This document shows positions 1-9,088 of a stretch of DNA of 64,000 nucleotides, piece after piece. The translations under genes and the position numbers were made by a program. The stretch covers positions 109,618-173,617 of the forward strand of contig JACREY010000007.1 of NCBI GenBank assembly GCA_016218085.1, read 5' to 3'. The notes beneath the pieces were generated by a model that searched no databases, was not told the DNA's origin, and saw nothing but the letters and a program-made list of their open reading frames with translations. Within the stretch, counting starts at the first letter, position 1. Every line of letters begins with the position of its first letter. The stretch comes from Ignavibacteriota bacterium. Lineage in GTDB: Bacteria > Bacteroidota > Ignavibacteria > Tepidaquicellales > Tepidaquicellaceae.

Positions 1-608
1 TAAGTAGTTCTTGTAACGGCAAGCAGACCGCTCACACAGATGGTTATAAATTTTTTCCATAAATCGGCATTGATGTCTTCTGATATCTTGGATTTAATTC
101 CAGCCGAATCAAAAATCATTTTTATTTTTTCAAGCCTTTCTGTTTTTATATTGTTTCTTTCCCCAAAGACTATTGACGGCTCAACTCCAAAATGATTTAT
201 GACTCCGGGACATTCAAGTTTGCTGATAATAAAGCATAAACCTCCGATAACTCTTGACTCCCCCAGGTGTTCTGCAAGCTCCTCTGCAGCTGAAATACCA
301 TTCTGAAGCGGGATTACAACCGCATTTTCGCTTAAAACGGTACTGACTTTCTCTGCGATTTCCTTAACCTGCCAGGCCTTTACGCAGATAAAAATCAAAT
401 CCGCATGTTTCAAATCCTCGATTTTCCTTGTTACATTTACCATATCAATTTTAAAATCCCCAAGTAAGCTTTTCACCGTTAATCCATTATCACGAAGTGA
501 TTCATAATTTAATCCGCGGGAAAGAAAAGTCACATCAAAACCTGCCAGCGCAAGTCTTCCGCCGAAATACCCGCCAACACCTCCTGTACCTATTATTCCG
601 ATTTGCAT
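1..608 (-). CDS. panE: 2-dehydropantoate 2-reductase (ketopantoate reductase), 3' end cut by window edge
   Basis: NADPH-dependent reduction of ketopantoate to pantoate in pantothenate/CoA synthesis, a cytosolic enzyme. Read by hand on the minus strand, the protein starts MQIGIIGTGGVGGYFGGRLA, a Rossmann GxGxxG nucleotide-binding loop at residues 7-12. It continues with family landmarks ADLIFICVKAWQ and PLQNGI. About 202 residues are visible and the frame is still open at base 1, so roughly the last third (the C-terminal helical domain) lies outside the window. The start ATG is at 608-606, only 2 bases after the stop of the upstream membrane-protein gene, suggesting co-transcription. The KPR fold is clear. 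Other ApbA/PanE-family reductases of unknown substrate cannot be excluded. Confidence 0.85.
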   Translation of the reverse strand, partial: MQIGIIGTGGVGGYFGGRLALAGFDVTFLSRGLNYESLRDNGLTVKSLLGDFKIDMVNVTRKIEDLKHADLIFICVKAWQVKEIAEKVSTVLSENAVVIPLQNGISAAEELAEHLGESRVIGGLCFIISKLECPGVINHFGVEPSIVFGERNNIKTERLEKIKMIFDSAGIKSKISEDINADLWKKFITICVSGLLAVTRTT

Positions 609-610
609 TT

Positions 611-1055
611 TTATTTTTTTAAATTGTTAATTTCCCATTCACCTGACAGTCGTGCTGCAAACGTTCCGGAAATAGTCATTGCACTAACACTTAAGACATA
701 ATCCGCAAAAACAGCTTCTGTAGAAAAATAATTTGATGAAGCATACAATCCAAAGTTCACGGATGCCCAGAAAAGAAGTGCAAAGACAAAACCATTCTTT
801 AAACCCGACTTAAATGTTTTTTGCCCCTGACCATTTTAATACAATCGTAATTAAAAATCCCATTGCCAATGACGTTACAACCATAGCCCAAATAATAATC
901 TGTCCTGGTTGACGGCTAAGCTGCATAGTAAATTCCTCCGATACAGCAGGATATGATTTATAGATTTCCTTTAAAACAAAAAAATAAGCGGTTGCATTAA
1001 GCAAAAGATTAATTATTGAGGTAATTATACCGGCTAAAAGAAATTTTTTATTCAT
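611..1055 (-). pseudogene. Small integral membrane protein interrupted by a one-base frameshift
   Basis: The first part (1055-810, 81 aa, from MNKKFLLAGIITSIINLLLN) has two hydrophobic helices and stops after KWSGAKNI. In another frame the reading continues from the same point as KTFKSGLKNGFVFALLFWAS to a stop at 613-611, adding two more hydrophobic stretches. Removing one A from the run of six As near 820 (minus strand GGGGCAAAAAACA) joins the halves as ...KWSGAKTFKSGL..., giving a protein of about 147 aa with four predicted helices. The layout resembles small DUF-type four-helix membrane proteins, but I do not recognise a function. The interruption may be a real mutation, a phase-variable tract or a sequencing error. 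The downstream panE follows after 2 bases. Confidence 0.6.
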
Positions 1056-1095
1056 AGTGGGATAAATTAGTTTTTCATTTAATTTGATCGTTTTT

Positions 1096-2589
1096 TTATT
1101 TACCGTTTAAATCAAATTTCCATAAACAATTCGTCCAAGTGCTGTCCGGTTCGGTGTATTTCAATGTTACAGGAAAATCAGGAGATATGCATGTCGATGA
1201 TATCAGCAGGTTACCACCTTTGATATAATTGGAGCTTGGCGTCATCATTATTTGTTTTGAACCACCTCCGAATGTTGAATATTCAATATTCTTCAGTGTT
1301 TTGTTCATTATTAATATCACCAAATCCCTTCCACCATCAATGGATTGGTATAGTGCATCTTTCGTCACCGGAAAATCTTTTGATACGGAACTTCCGACTA
1401 ATATATAATTTTTCCTGTCAGTTTCTGCAATATAATATAAATAATCGCTTTTAGTACCGCCAATAAAAGATGAATATACCGGGCTATTCAATTTTAAATT
1501 AAACTTCAAAATAAAACCATCGGATTTACCCCCAGAATATTTCCCGTTTAGGGCATCTGATGAAACCGGAAAATCGGGTGATTTTGTTTCCCCGGCAAGA
1601 ATAAAATTCTTAGCATTTTGAACAATGACAGAATTGACCTGATCGGTTGAATCCCCGCCGATAAAAGTTGAATAATAAACTTTAGAGAGTTTTTGATTTA
1701 ATATTGTCAGGAAACCATCAGTCTCCCCTGTCAAAGAATTTTTATAAGCATTTTCTGTGACAGGAAAATTGCTCGAATATGTACCTCCCGTGAGAATTAT
1801 TTTCCCGTTTACATCGAAAGAATAAGACTGAACATAATCCAGAGATTTTCCGCCCAAATATGTTGAGTATAAAATTTTATCGAGATTTAATGATAAGGAT
1901 GTTATTGTTATATCCCCTGAGAGCCACGATTTTGAAGTATCCGGCGGCGAAGAATTATCATATTTCTTCTGCAGGGCTTTTTTAGTTACGGGAAAATCCT
2001 GAGATTTGGATTTTCCGAATAAATACAGTGTGTTATTATAAACTGCAAGCCTTGTCCAGTGATCAGATCCTGAACCGCCTAGGTAAGTGGAAGCAATATA
2101 CCTGCAATCATTAGTAAATTTAATTATGTAATGGTCGTTGTCGCCTTTATTCGATTTTTGGTAAGCTTTATTTGAAACCGGTAAATCTTTCGAATCTGTT
2201 GTGAAGCCGACATATACATTGTCATAATCATCGAGTGCGATTTGCAAACAATAAAATTCTGACCCAATCCCGCCAATATAAGTTGAGTAAATTAATTCAC
2301 CTTTTGGCGACAATTTCATTAAAAATATATCGCCTCCTGTCACATCATCATTAGTACAGCCTTTATAATTTTTCTGAAAAGCATCGTATGTAACCTTTAA
2401 TCCTTCCCTTGTCCCGCCTGCAACAAATATGCAACCGTTTTTATCGACAACAGAAGAGACAGATGAATGCACTCCTCCGCCCGGGGCTAAATAGACTGAA
2501 TAATCTATTTTTTGTGCGAAAACATTGAGAGTGATACCCACAAAAAGTAATGAAACGAGAAATAACTTTTTCATAATTTTTACATCCAT
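1096..2589 (-). CDS. Secreted SBBP-repeat beta-propeller protein
   Basis: Predicted exported protein of 497 aa. A signal peptide follows the second Met (MKKLFLVSLLFVGITLNVFA, residues 6-25), so translation may begin at either Met. The rest consists of seven copies of a repeat of about 65 residues marked by YSTYLGG-type and DFPVT..AYQ-type strings, for example YSTYIGGIGSEF, YSTYLGGKSLDY and YSTFIGGDSTDQ. This matches the SBBP (seven-bladed beta-propeller) family, and seven units would close one ring. Unlike other secreted proteins here it ends at the last blade (CLWKFDLNGK) with no T9SS sorting domain, so it is probably periplasmic or released by another route. Ligand and role are unknown. It faces the same way as the S41 peptidase upstream, across a 282-base gap with no visible gene. 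Confidence 0.75.
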   Translation of the reverse strand: MDVKIMKKLFLVSLLFVGITLNVFAQKIDYSVYLAPGGGVHSSVSSVVDKNGCIFVAGGTREGLKVTYDAFQKNYKGCTNDDVTGGDIFLMKLSPKGELIYSTYIGGIGSEFYCLQIALDDYDNVYVGFTTDSKDLPVSNKAYQKSNKGDNDHYIIKFTNDCRYIASTYLGGSGSDHWTRLAVYNNTLYLFGKSKSQDFPVTKKALQKKYDNSSPPDTSKSWLSGDITITSLSLNLDKILYSTYLGGKSLDYVQSYSFDVNGKIILTGGTYSSNFPVTENAYKNSLTGETDGFLTILNQKLSKVYYSTFIGGDSTDQVNSVIVQNAKNFILAGETKSPDFPVSSDALNGKYSGGKSDGFILKFNLKLNSPVYSSFIGGTKSDYLYYIAETDRKNYILVGSSVSKDFPVTKDALYQSIDGGRDLVILIMNKTLKNIEYSTFGGGSKQIMMTPSSNYIKGGNLLISSTCISPDFPVTLKYTEPDSTWTNCLWKFDLNGK

Positions 2590-2871
2590 TTAATATTTTT
2601 AAGATTTAAAAAATGTTTCGTTAGAAGGGACTAAATAATTACCCCAACCGCTTTCAAAAAGTGCGTCTTAAAATTTTTTTGCTGGTGCTTTCAATCAATA
2701 AACCTGCATTTGCTAAATATGTAAAGTCAATCTTTTTTTGATCTATGCAATCCGGAGATTCAAACTCATTAAAAACAATAATGAGAATATTATGAATCTA
2801 TTCATATTTTAACCTGTTTAAATAAAAATTTGACTTTCTTTAAAATTCTAAAATTTAAACTTATAACACGT

Positions 2872-4242
2872 TTATTTTTCCAGATATTCTAAAGCGAACT
2901 TAACCCAGTCCTTAATAGACTTATCAATATATATATCAGGTTGAATTCCGATATTATCAATTGGGTAATCGGGCAGTCTCATCGATCTCCAGGTTGGCAT
3001 CATAAGCTTGTAATTCTTGCAGCCAATATCGAAGAAACTTGCAGAACCGTAATCCAGTGCGCCATAAGTCGGTGTGCCGAGAATTTTTACTTTTTTACTT
3101 TGCCTTGCATCCAGAACAAATGCTTCACCGGAGCTGGCGGTTCTTCGATTTACGAGTATTACTATTTGCGCAGGGCTTTTCTTTTCGGGCTTAATTTCGT
3201 TCAAATACACATCCGTCGTATCTGTATTCACGAATTGTCCCATTTTCTCCTTAAACATTTTAATCCATTCTTTCGCCCGCTTCTTTCCTTCATCATCATC
3301 GTACCAGTTTTCTACTTCATTTATAAGGGTTTCGGTAGCAAGGAATTCCATTCCTACTCCTCTTACGCTCCCGGTTAATATATACGGTAGTAATTTTTCA
3401 TAAGATTCATAGGCACCGCCTAAATTATTCCTGACATCGATAATAAGGTTCTCGCTGTTTTCGAGAGTATTTTTGTTATCGTACAATAGTTTGTTGATTC
3501 TATCGGTATAATTATGTTCAAAGCTGGACAGGCAGAGTAATGATGTTTTTTCAGTCAGTTTTTTGAAATAACACCCCTCAAAGTCATTTATTTTCGATTT
3601 AATCTCCTCTTCGGTCAGGTTCGGCTTTGGCTGCAATTTTACGAACTTCGAGTAATTGAAAAACAGAATCCACCCGTCAACGAGTTCGTATTTTTCTTCC
3701 GACAAGGAATGGTCCCTGAGGTAATAAAAGGCTTTTCCGTTTTCAAAAAGTCTGAATTTTATTTCACCCGGTTTCCAGTATGCGGTATCAGCTTCTATGA
3801 TAAATCCCTGATATTCAGTTTCCATTTTAATTATTCCGATTTTATAAGCCCCCGATTTCCATATACCTTCAAGAGTGTCAGGTGTACTCTCAATGCGCTT
3901 TAAAAATTCAGTGTATTCAACGGATACTTTATTTTTGGAATTTTCATTAATGTTAAGGGGATAAACACTTATATGCCCATCCCTGAAAAAGTCCGTATAA
4001 CTTCTTAATAAACCGATACAGTCAGAATCATTTGCATCGCGGACTTTCATCTGAAGATTCTCTTTAAAATTATTATATACAATCCTGTCTTTTGTTTTAT
4101 CTTTAAATCCCGGATATTCAGTTTCAATTTTTCCAATAAGATTATTTAAAGCATCCCCGCAGTTGCAGTCTGTCTGGGAAAATGCAGCTGCGGCAAAGGA
4201 CGTGCAGAATAAAAATATTAATAAGCTTTTTATTGTAATCAT
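2872..4242 (-). CDS. Secreted S41-family peptidase (tail-specific protease-like)
   Basis: 456 aa with a signal peptide (MITIKSLLIFLFCTSFAAAA, residues 1-20), so periplasmic or extracellular. The C-terminal half has the S41/TSPc core: LIIDVRNNLGG, then TASSGEAF, which carries the expected nucleophile serine, then ILGTPTYGALDYG. In CtpA/Prc enzymes a catalytic lysine lies 25 residues after the serine. Here that position is alanine, as in the tricorn-like branch of S41 that uses other residues. No PDZ domain is obvious in the N-terminal half. It is annotated as a peptidase from the fold. Activity and substrate are inferred. The stop of the neighbouring T9SS paralogue upstream (4247) is 4 bases from its start, implying one transcript with that cluster. 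Confidence 0.75.
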   Translation of the reverse strand: MITIKSLLIFLFCTSFAAAAFSQTDCNCGDALNNLIGKIETEYPGFKDKTKDRIVYNNFKENLQMKVRDANDSDCIGLLRSYTDFFRDGHISVYPLNINENSKNKVSVEYTEFLKRIESTPDTLEGIWKSGAYKIGIIKMETEYQGFIIEADTAYWKPGEIKFRLFENGKAFYYLRDHSLSEEKYELVDGWILFFNYSKFVKLQPKPNLTEEEIKSKINDFEGCYFKKLTEKTSLLCLSSFEHNYTDRINKLLYDNKNTLENSENLIIDVRNNLGGAYESYEKLLPYILTGSVRGVGMEFLATETLINEVENWYDDDEGKKRAKEWIKMFKEKMGQFVNTDTTDVYLNEIKPEKKSPAQIVILVNRRTASSGEAFVLDARQSKKVKILGTPTYGALDYGSASFFDIGCKNYKLMMPTWRSMRLPDYPIDNIGIQPDIYIDKSIKDWVKFALEYLEK

Positions 4243-4246
4243 AAAA

Positions 4247-5722
4247 TTATTTAATGTAATTCATAGCTTTTGTTTCACGATAAATCCGGTCCGATTTTTG
4301 CTCTGTTGCAGTTATAGTATAGATATAAATTCCGGATGATAAGTTCAGTTTATTCATTTCCATTGATACTTCATATATGCCTGATTTTTGAACAGAATTG
4401 ACGAGAACTGCAACTTCTTTTCCTAAAATATCATAGACTTTCAGGCTGACACGACTGTTTTCAGGAATTGAATATCTGATGACAGTAGCCGGATTAAATG
4501 GATTCGGATAATTCTGAAAGAGTTTAAAATTGTCTGCTGTAATTTCACTAATCTGGCGGACTGAAGTATGGTTTACGATATTCAGAGTAAAGTAGCAAGC
4601 GGCTAGAGCATTTGCATTGTCAGTTGCAATAACTTTAAGCCAGACCGCACCTACGGAAGAGGGTGTGCCTGAAAGAGTTCTTGTTGCAGGATTAAAACTC
4701 AACCATGACGGAAGCGCACTGCCACTCCCCTGTGTTGCAGAATAAGTAAGCGTATTATTTCCATCATCATCTATGAAGGTACTGTCCGGAATCGTAAAAC
4801 TGAAAAGATGTCCGACCGAGTCAGTCCGGTCTGCAATCTGATTTTTTAAATAAGGGATAAAATTTGTGTACTTCAGACTATCTATCACATTATCAATTTT
4901 AACCCAATAAGTATTGTATGTACTCATTGGCCAATTTCCACGCGTGAAGAACAGATATTTATTATCATTCGTAACATAAGGGCAGCATTCATAATTGTTG
5001 TTCGTATTAATATTTGAACCAAGTGATTTGGGATTTGTCCAGCTTCCGTTGCTTTTATGGTAACTGATAAACAAGTCATATGGGGATGTCAATCTGAAAA
5101 AGATAATAAATGATTCATCTTTTGCTATAAAGAAATCATTTTCTGTAGCTGTGTTATTAATCGGACTTCCCAGGCTTTGAATTGTCGTGTCAGTATTATT
5201 GATTACAAGCCTGCATATATCACTGCTGCCTCCCGGAGTAGAGGCAAGGTAATAGTGTTTCAATTGTGTTTCACGGAAATAGTGGGATTGCAGACTTGAC
5301 GAAAGCAGCCTGACGGGAGCGCTCCATCCAGTACCGTTTCTTACCGAATAAAAAGAGCAAGCCACTCCATTTATATCCTTTTGCATATAAATTGTGCTGT
5401 CGTTGACGGAGAGTGCAGGTCCGACAAATCCTTCGAAAACAGCAAATGGTCCCTGCCACATATTGTTCTGATATTTATAACATTTAATTCTCTGGACAGA
5501 AGCCGGCCAGTTATCCAGTTCTCCGTAATAAATTTCTTTTCCATCAGAGCTGACACTTACCCTTTCCACGGGGCGCAGACCGCTGCTGAACTGAAGCTGA
5601 AATATCACAGGGGTATTACCCGGCCTTGTCTGTGACAGATAAAGGCTGTCAGAAGGTATTGACTGAGATAAGCAAATATTTATACTCAGGCAAGCAAATA
5701 AAATAAGGAAAAGTGTTTTCAT
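4247..5722 (-). CDS. T9SS-exported beta-propeller/He_PIG protein, paralogue 1 of 3
   Basis: 491 aa. Order of parts: signal peptide (residues 1-19); a WD40/PD40-like propeller region with phrases such as SSDGKEIYYGEL and VTNDNKYLFFTRG; a cadherin-like/He_PIG Ig domain around 310-385 (LPSWLSFNPATRTLSGTPSS); and a C-terminal T9SS type A sorting domain around 400-491 (FKLFQNYPNPFNPATVIRYS). The last part is known to direct export through the outer membrane and cell-surface attachment or release in Bacteroidota and Ignavibacteriota. No catalytic motif is visible, so a binding or structural surface role is inferred. It is one of three tandem genes separated by only 20-26 bases, probably one operon. 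Confidence 0.8.
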   Translation of the reverse strand: MKTLFLILFACLSINICLSQSIPSDSLYLSQTRPGNTPVIFQLQFSSGLRPVERVSVSSDGKEIYYGELDNWPASVQRIKCYKYQNNMWQGPFAVFEGFVGPALSVNDSTIYMQKDINGVACSFYSVRNGTGWSAPVRLLSSSLQSHYFRETQLKHYYLASTPGGSSDICRLVINNTDTTIQSLGSPINNTATENDFFIAKDESFIIFFRLTSPYDLFISYHKSNGSWTNPKSLGSNINTNNNYECCPYVTNDNKYLFFTRGNWPMSTYNTYWVKIDNVIDSLKYTNFIPYLKNQIADRTDSVGHLFSFTIPDSTFIDDDGNNTLTYSATQGSGSALPSWLSFNPATRTLSGTPSSVGAVWLKVIATDNANALAACYFTLNIVNHTSVRQISEITADNFKLFQNYPNPFNPATVIRYSIPENSRVSLKVYDILGKEVAVLVNSVQKSGIYEVSMEMNKLNLSSGIYIYTITATEQKSDRIYRETKAMNYIK

Positions 5723-5748
5723 TTTTTTTGTTTAATTTTTTGAGAAGA

Positions 5749-7218
5749 TTATTTAAGTACTACCATTTTTTTACTGTCTATAAAAGACTCTGTTTTAATC
5801 GAATAGATATAAATTCCGCTCGAATAATTTTTTGCATCAAAATCGATCGAATAGAATCCTGAATTCAGATTTCTGTTTAGCAAATCCGCAACTTCCCTTC
5901 CGAGCAGGTCAAAAACTTTCATTGAAACATATCCTGATTTGGGAACATTAAACTTTATATTAGTAACAGGGTTAAAAGGATTAGGATAATTCTGAAAGAG
6001 CTTAAAACTACCGGGGGTATTTTCATCAATCTTTCGAACCGATATATGATTAACAATATTCAATACAAAGTAACAGGGTACCTGGGCATTAGCACTGTCT
6101 GTAGCAACTGCTTTGATCCAGACAGAGCCAATTGAAGTTGGTGTACCTGAAAAAGTTCTTGTTACAGGATTAAAAACGAGCCATGAAGGGAGTGCACTTC
6201 CGCTTCCCTGGGTCGCTGAGAAAGTAAGAGTATTATTTCCGTCGTCATCTATAAATGTACTGTCGGGAATTGTAAAACTAAACGGACGTCCGACTGTATC
6301 GGTCTGATCAGGAATCTGGTTATTAAGGTACGGTAAAAAGTTTGTATGTTTCAGACTGTCGATAAGATTATCAATTCTGACCCAGTAAATACTATAGGAT
6401 GACCAGCTATTTCCACCTCGTGTAAAGAACAAATATTTATTATCCGATGTAACATAGCAGCCGAATTCCCACGAAGCCCCGCTAATATTAACTTGCGGAC
6501 CGAGTGATTTTGAATTTGTCCATTTTCCGTTTGCTTTTTTGTAGCTTATATAAAGGTCGCCTGCTACGGACGAGGAACTTCGGGCGTGAATTATATACGA
6601 TTCATCCCTGGCAATGAAGAAATCGTTTTCATCCATAGTTGTATTTACGGGTTTTCCGAGATTCTTAATTGAAGTATCAGAACCGTTAATTTGCCTGCAG
6701 CCTAAATCTCTTGACGGTAATCCGGTATATTCAGCCGACATATAATAATTTTTGAGATTTGTTTCCTGATAATAATGTGTCCACTGGTTTGTGGAGAGAC
6801 ACCTGACAGGAGTACTCCAGCCTGTGCTGTTCCGTACAGAATAATATGCCGTTGCAAATGTATTAACATTCGTTTCCATATACATTACACTATCATTCAC
6901 GGAAAGCGCAGGATTCATAAAACCTTCGAATACCACAAATGGTCCCTGCCATCTATTATTCAGATATTTATAATATTTTATCCTTTGAACATTAGCCGGA
7001 TAAGTGTCAATTTCACAGTAGTATATTTCTTTTCCGTCGGATGAAATAGTTATTCTTTCGACGGGACGCATCGTTCCGATGACCGGCAGTGCAAATACTT
7101 TTGCGGTATAGCCCGGTGGGGTTTGCGCCAGATAAATACTATCTGTGGGAATAGTCTGCGGTGTGCAGCATTTTGCAAATAAAAAAAGAACAGCAACTGT
7201 TAAAAATGATTTCATCAT
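5749..7218 (-). CDS. T9SS-exported beta-propeller/He_PIG protein, paralogue 2 of 3
   Basis: 489 aa with the same layout as its neighbours: signal peptide, propeller region (ISSDGKEIYYCEI, VTSDNKYLFFTRGG), He_PIG-like domain with DSTFIDDDGNNTLTFSATQG and LPSWLVFNPVTRTFSGTP, then a T9SS type A sorting domain (FKLFQNYPNPFNPVTNIKFN). Its last residues (SKKMVVLK) differ from the ETKAMNYIK end shared by paralogues 1 and 3, so the three tails are not identical. It is strongly similar to paralogue 1 over the whole length, consistent with tandem duplication. No enzymatic residues are recognisable. Probably a surface-exposed cargo protein of unknown ligand. Confidence 0.8.
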   Translation of the reverse strand: MMKSFLTVAVLFLFAKCCTPQTIPTDSIYLAQTPPGYTAKVFALPVIGTMRPVERITISSDGKEIYYCEIDTYPANVQRIKYYKYLNNRWQGPFVVFEGFMNPALSVNDSVMYMETNVNTFATAYYSVRNSTGWSTPVRCLSTNQWTHYYQETNLKNYYMSAEYTGLPSRDLGCRQINGSDTSIKNLGKPVNTTMDENDFFIARDESYIIHARSSSSVAGDLYISYKKANGKWTNSKSLGPQVNISGASWEFGCYVTSDNKYLFFTRGGNSWSSYSIYWVRIDNLIDSLKHTNFLPYLNNQIPDQTDTVGRPFSFTIPDSTFIDDDGNNTLTFSATQGSGSALPSWLVFNPVTRTFSGTPTSIGSVWIKAVATDSANAQVPCYFVLNIVNHISVRKIDENTPGSFKLFQNYPNPFNPVTNIKFNVPKSGYVSMKVFDLLGREVADLLNRNLNSGFYSIDFDAKNYSSGIYIYSIKTESFIDSKKMVVLK

Positions 7219-7238
7219 AATTATTTAAGTTTGATAAA

Positions 7239-8714
7239 TTATTTTATATAATTCATGGCTTTTGTTTCTCTGTGAACCCGATTTGAATTCAGCTCTGAAG
7301 CAATCAGGCTATAGAAATATATTCCCGAAGTAAGATTCAACTTGCTTATATCAAGATTTACATCATACAAACCGGATTTCAGATTTGAGTTTACGAGTAC
7401 GGCAATTTCTTTCCCGGCTACATCATACAATTTAAGACTGACATTGCTGTTATAAGGTAAAGAGTAACTGATTACCGTACTCGGATTAAAAGGGTTTGGA
7501 AAATTCTGGAAAAGTTTATAATCATTTATAATCTGTCCGTTTGGTTCGTGGATATAAGTATTATTAACCACATTCAGAAAAAAGTAACAGGAAACCAAAA
7601 TATTTGCACTATCAACCGCCAGCACCCTGAGTCCGACAGTACCTATTGAAGCAGGAGTGCCGCTGAATGTTCTTGTTGCTGGATTAAAACTCAGCCAGGA
7701 CGGTAAAGGGCTGCCGTTGCTGAGAGTAGCAGAAAAAGTCAAAGTATTCAATCCGTCGTCATCAATAAACGTACTGTCAGGTACAGTGAAATTAAATTGC
7801 CTGCCAACTGTATCTGTCAGGTTTGGTATCTGATTTTTAAGATACGGAGCGAAGTTTGTATGTTTGAGGCTGTCCATCAGTCCGTCTATTCTTGACCAGT
7901 ACACAGCAACATCAGAATAATTCGGATTCGTGCCGGTTGTATAAAAGAGGTATTTATTATCTGATGAAACAAACGGACCCCACATTCCTTGCCCGAAATT
8001 TATTTCATTCCCAAGGTCTTTCGGATTTGTCCAGCCTCCGTTGCTCTTTTTAAAAGTAATTTTTAATCGTCCTTTTGCAAGAATCATAAATGATTCATCT
8101 CTTGCTATGAAAAAATCCAGATTATCTTCAGGACTGCTGACAGGAAGGCCAAGACTAACGACTGTAGTATCTGAGCCGTTCATATATAATCTGCACCAAT
8201 CTGATGCACCAATTGTCGGATTTGAAATCGAAGAAATATAATAGTTGCCGCTGTTCGTTACCTGAAAGTAATGCGCGGAATTAAGACCATATAAAAATCT
8301 CTTAGGGGTTGTCCAGTTCGAGCCGCTTCTTACGGAGTAGAGCATTTCATAAGGCACATTATTGTTCTGAAAATAAATTGTATCACAATTACGCGAAAAT
8401 GCAGGAGCAAGGTAATTTTCAAACACATTGAAAGGACCTGTCCATTTATTTCCTGAATATTTATAACATTTAATTGTATCGCCCGCGGTAGGATAGTAAC
8501 GGCGGATAACGGTATAATAAATTTCCTTGCCGTCGTTTGATATGGCAATTCTTTCGCCGTAAAAGGACTGCGGACTGACAGGAAGTACAAATTTCTTGGG
8601 TGTTTTTCCTGTCGGGGGTGTTTGCGCCAGATACATACTATCCGGCGGAATGGGCTGGGAATTGCTGACACAAGCAATTATTAAAATGCATAAAGTAAAA
8701 ATAACTTTTTTCAT
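7239..8714 (-). CDS. T9SS-exported beta-propeller/He_PIG protein, paralogue 3 of 3 (first in operon)
   Basis: 491 aa. Signal peptide MKKVIFTLCILIIACVSNSQ, then propeller motifs (ISNDGKEIYYTVI, VSSDNKYLFYTTG), He_PIG-like domain (LPSWLSFNPATRTFSGTPAS) and T9SS type A sorting domain (YKLFQNFPNPFNPSTVISYS). It is the 5'-most of the three tandem paralogues. The promoter should lie in the 374-base AT-rich gap before it, which it shares divergently with the LytS-type kinase operon. It is the most divergent of the three in the propeller part, while the He_PIG and sorting domains are well conserved. Function unknown; surface localisation is inferred from the sorting domain. Confidence 0.8.
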   Translation of the reverse strand: MKKVIFTLCILIIACVSNSQPIPPDSMYLAQTPPTGKTPKKFVLPVSPQSFYGERIAISNDGKEIYYTVIRRYYPTAGDTIKCYKYSGNKWTGPFNVFENYLAPAFSRNCDTIYFQNNNVPYEMLYSVRSGSNWTTPKRFLYGLNSAHYFQVTNSGNYYISSISNPTIGASDWCRLYMNGSDTTVVSLGLPVSSPEDNLDFFIARDESFMILAKGRLKITFKKSNGGWTNPKDLGNEINFGQGMWGPFVSSDNKYLFYTTGTNPNYSDVAVYWSRIDGLMDSLKHTNFAPYLKNQIPNLTDTVGRQFNFTVPDSTFIDDDGLNTLTFSATLSNGSPLPSWLSFNPATRTFSGTPASIGTVGLRVLAVDSANILVSCYFFLNVVNNTYIHEPNGQIINDYKLFQNFPNPFNPSTVISYSLPYNSNVSLKLYDVAGKEIAVLVNSNLKSGLYDVNLDISKLNLTSGIYFYSLIASELNSNRVHRETKAMNYIK

Positions 8715-9088
8715 ATTAATTTATTTAGTTTTTTTAAATGATAATTGAATTTCAATACTGGTTAATTCAGGAAAAATAAATACCCCTGTTAAATAATTTC
8801 ATAAAACATATTTTTTTAAAAAGCGTATATAAAAGGAAGTTTTTCATAAAAATATTTTTTTTAATTAATTAATATTAATTTTCTATACGAAAAAAAGTTG
8901 GATATGATAATGTGTTTTCAGCATATGCAAATAATTAATCAGTAAACTGCCTGAAAATGTCTGTGAAAGCATTATAAATCCGGACGTTCGCGTTAATTTT
9001 CAGGGATTTTACCTGAAAAACCACTTAATTCACTTAATTTGATTATTTTTTACATTCGGTATTTACTATTTTAGCTTAATTCCTGAAG
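8715..9088. other. Divergent intergenic region between T9SS cargo operon and sensor-kinase operon
   Basis: 374 bases, very AT-rich, including a run of TTAATTAATTAATATTAATT type near 8860-8882. No convincing coding frame, RNA gene or strong hairpin was seen. Because genes leave it in both directions it must contain at least one promoter per side. I could not assign -10/-35 boxes or LytTR direct repeats with confidence. Confidence 0.5.
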
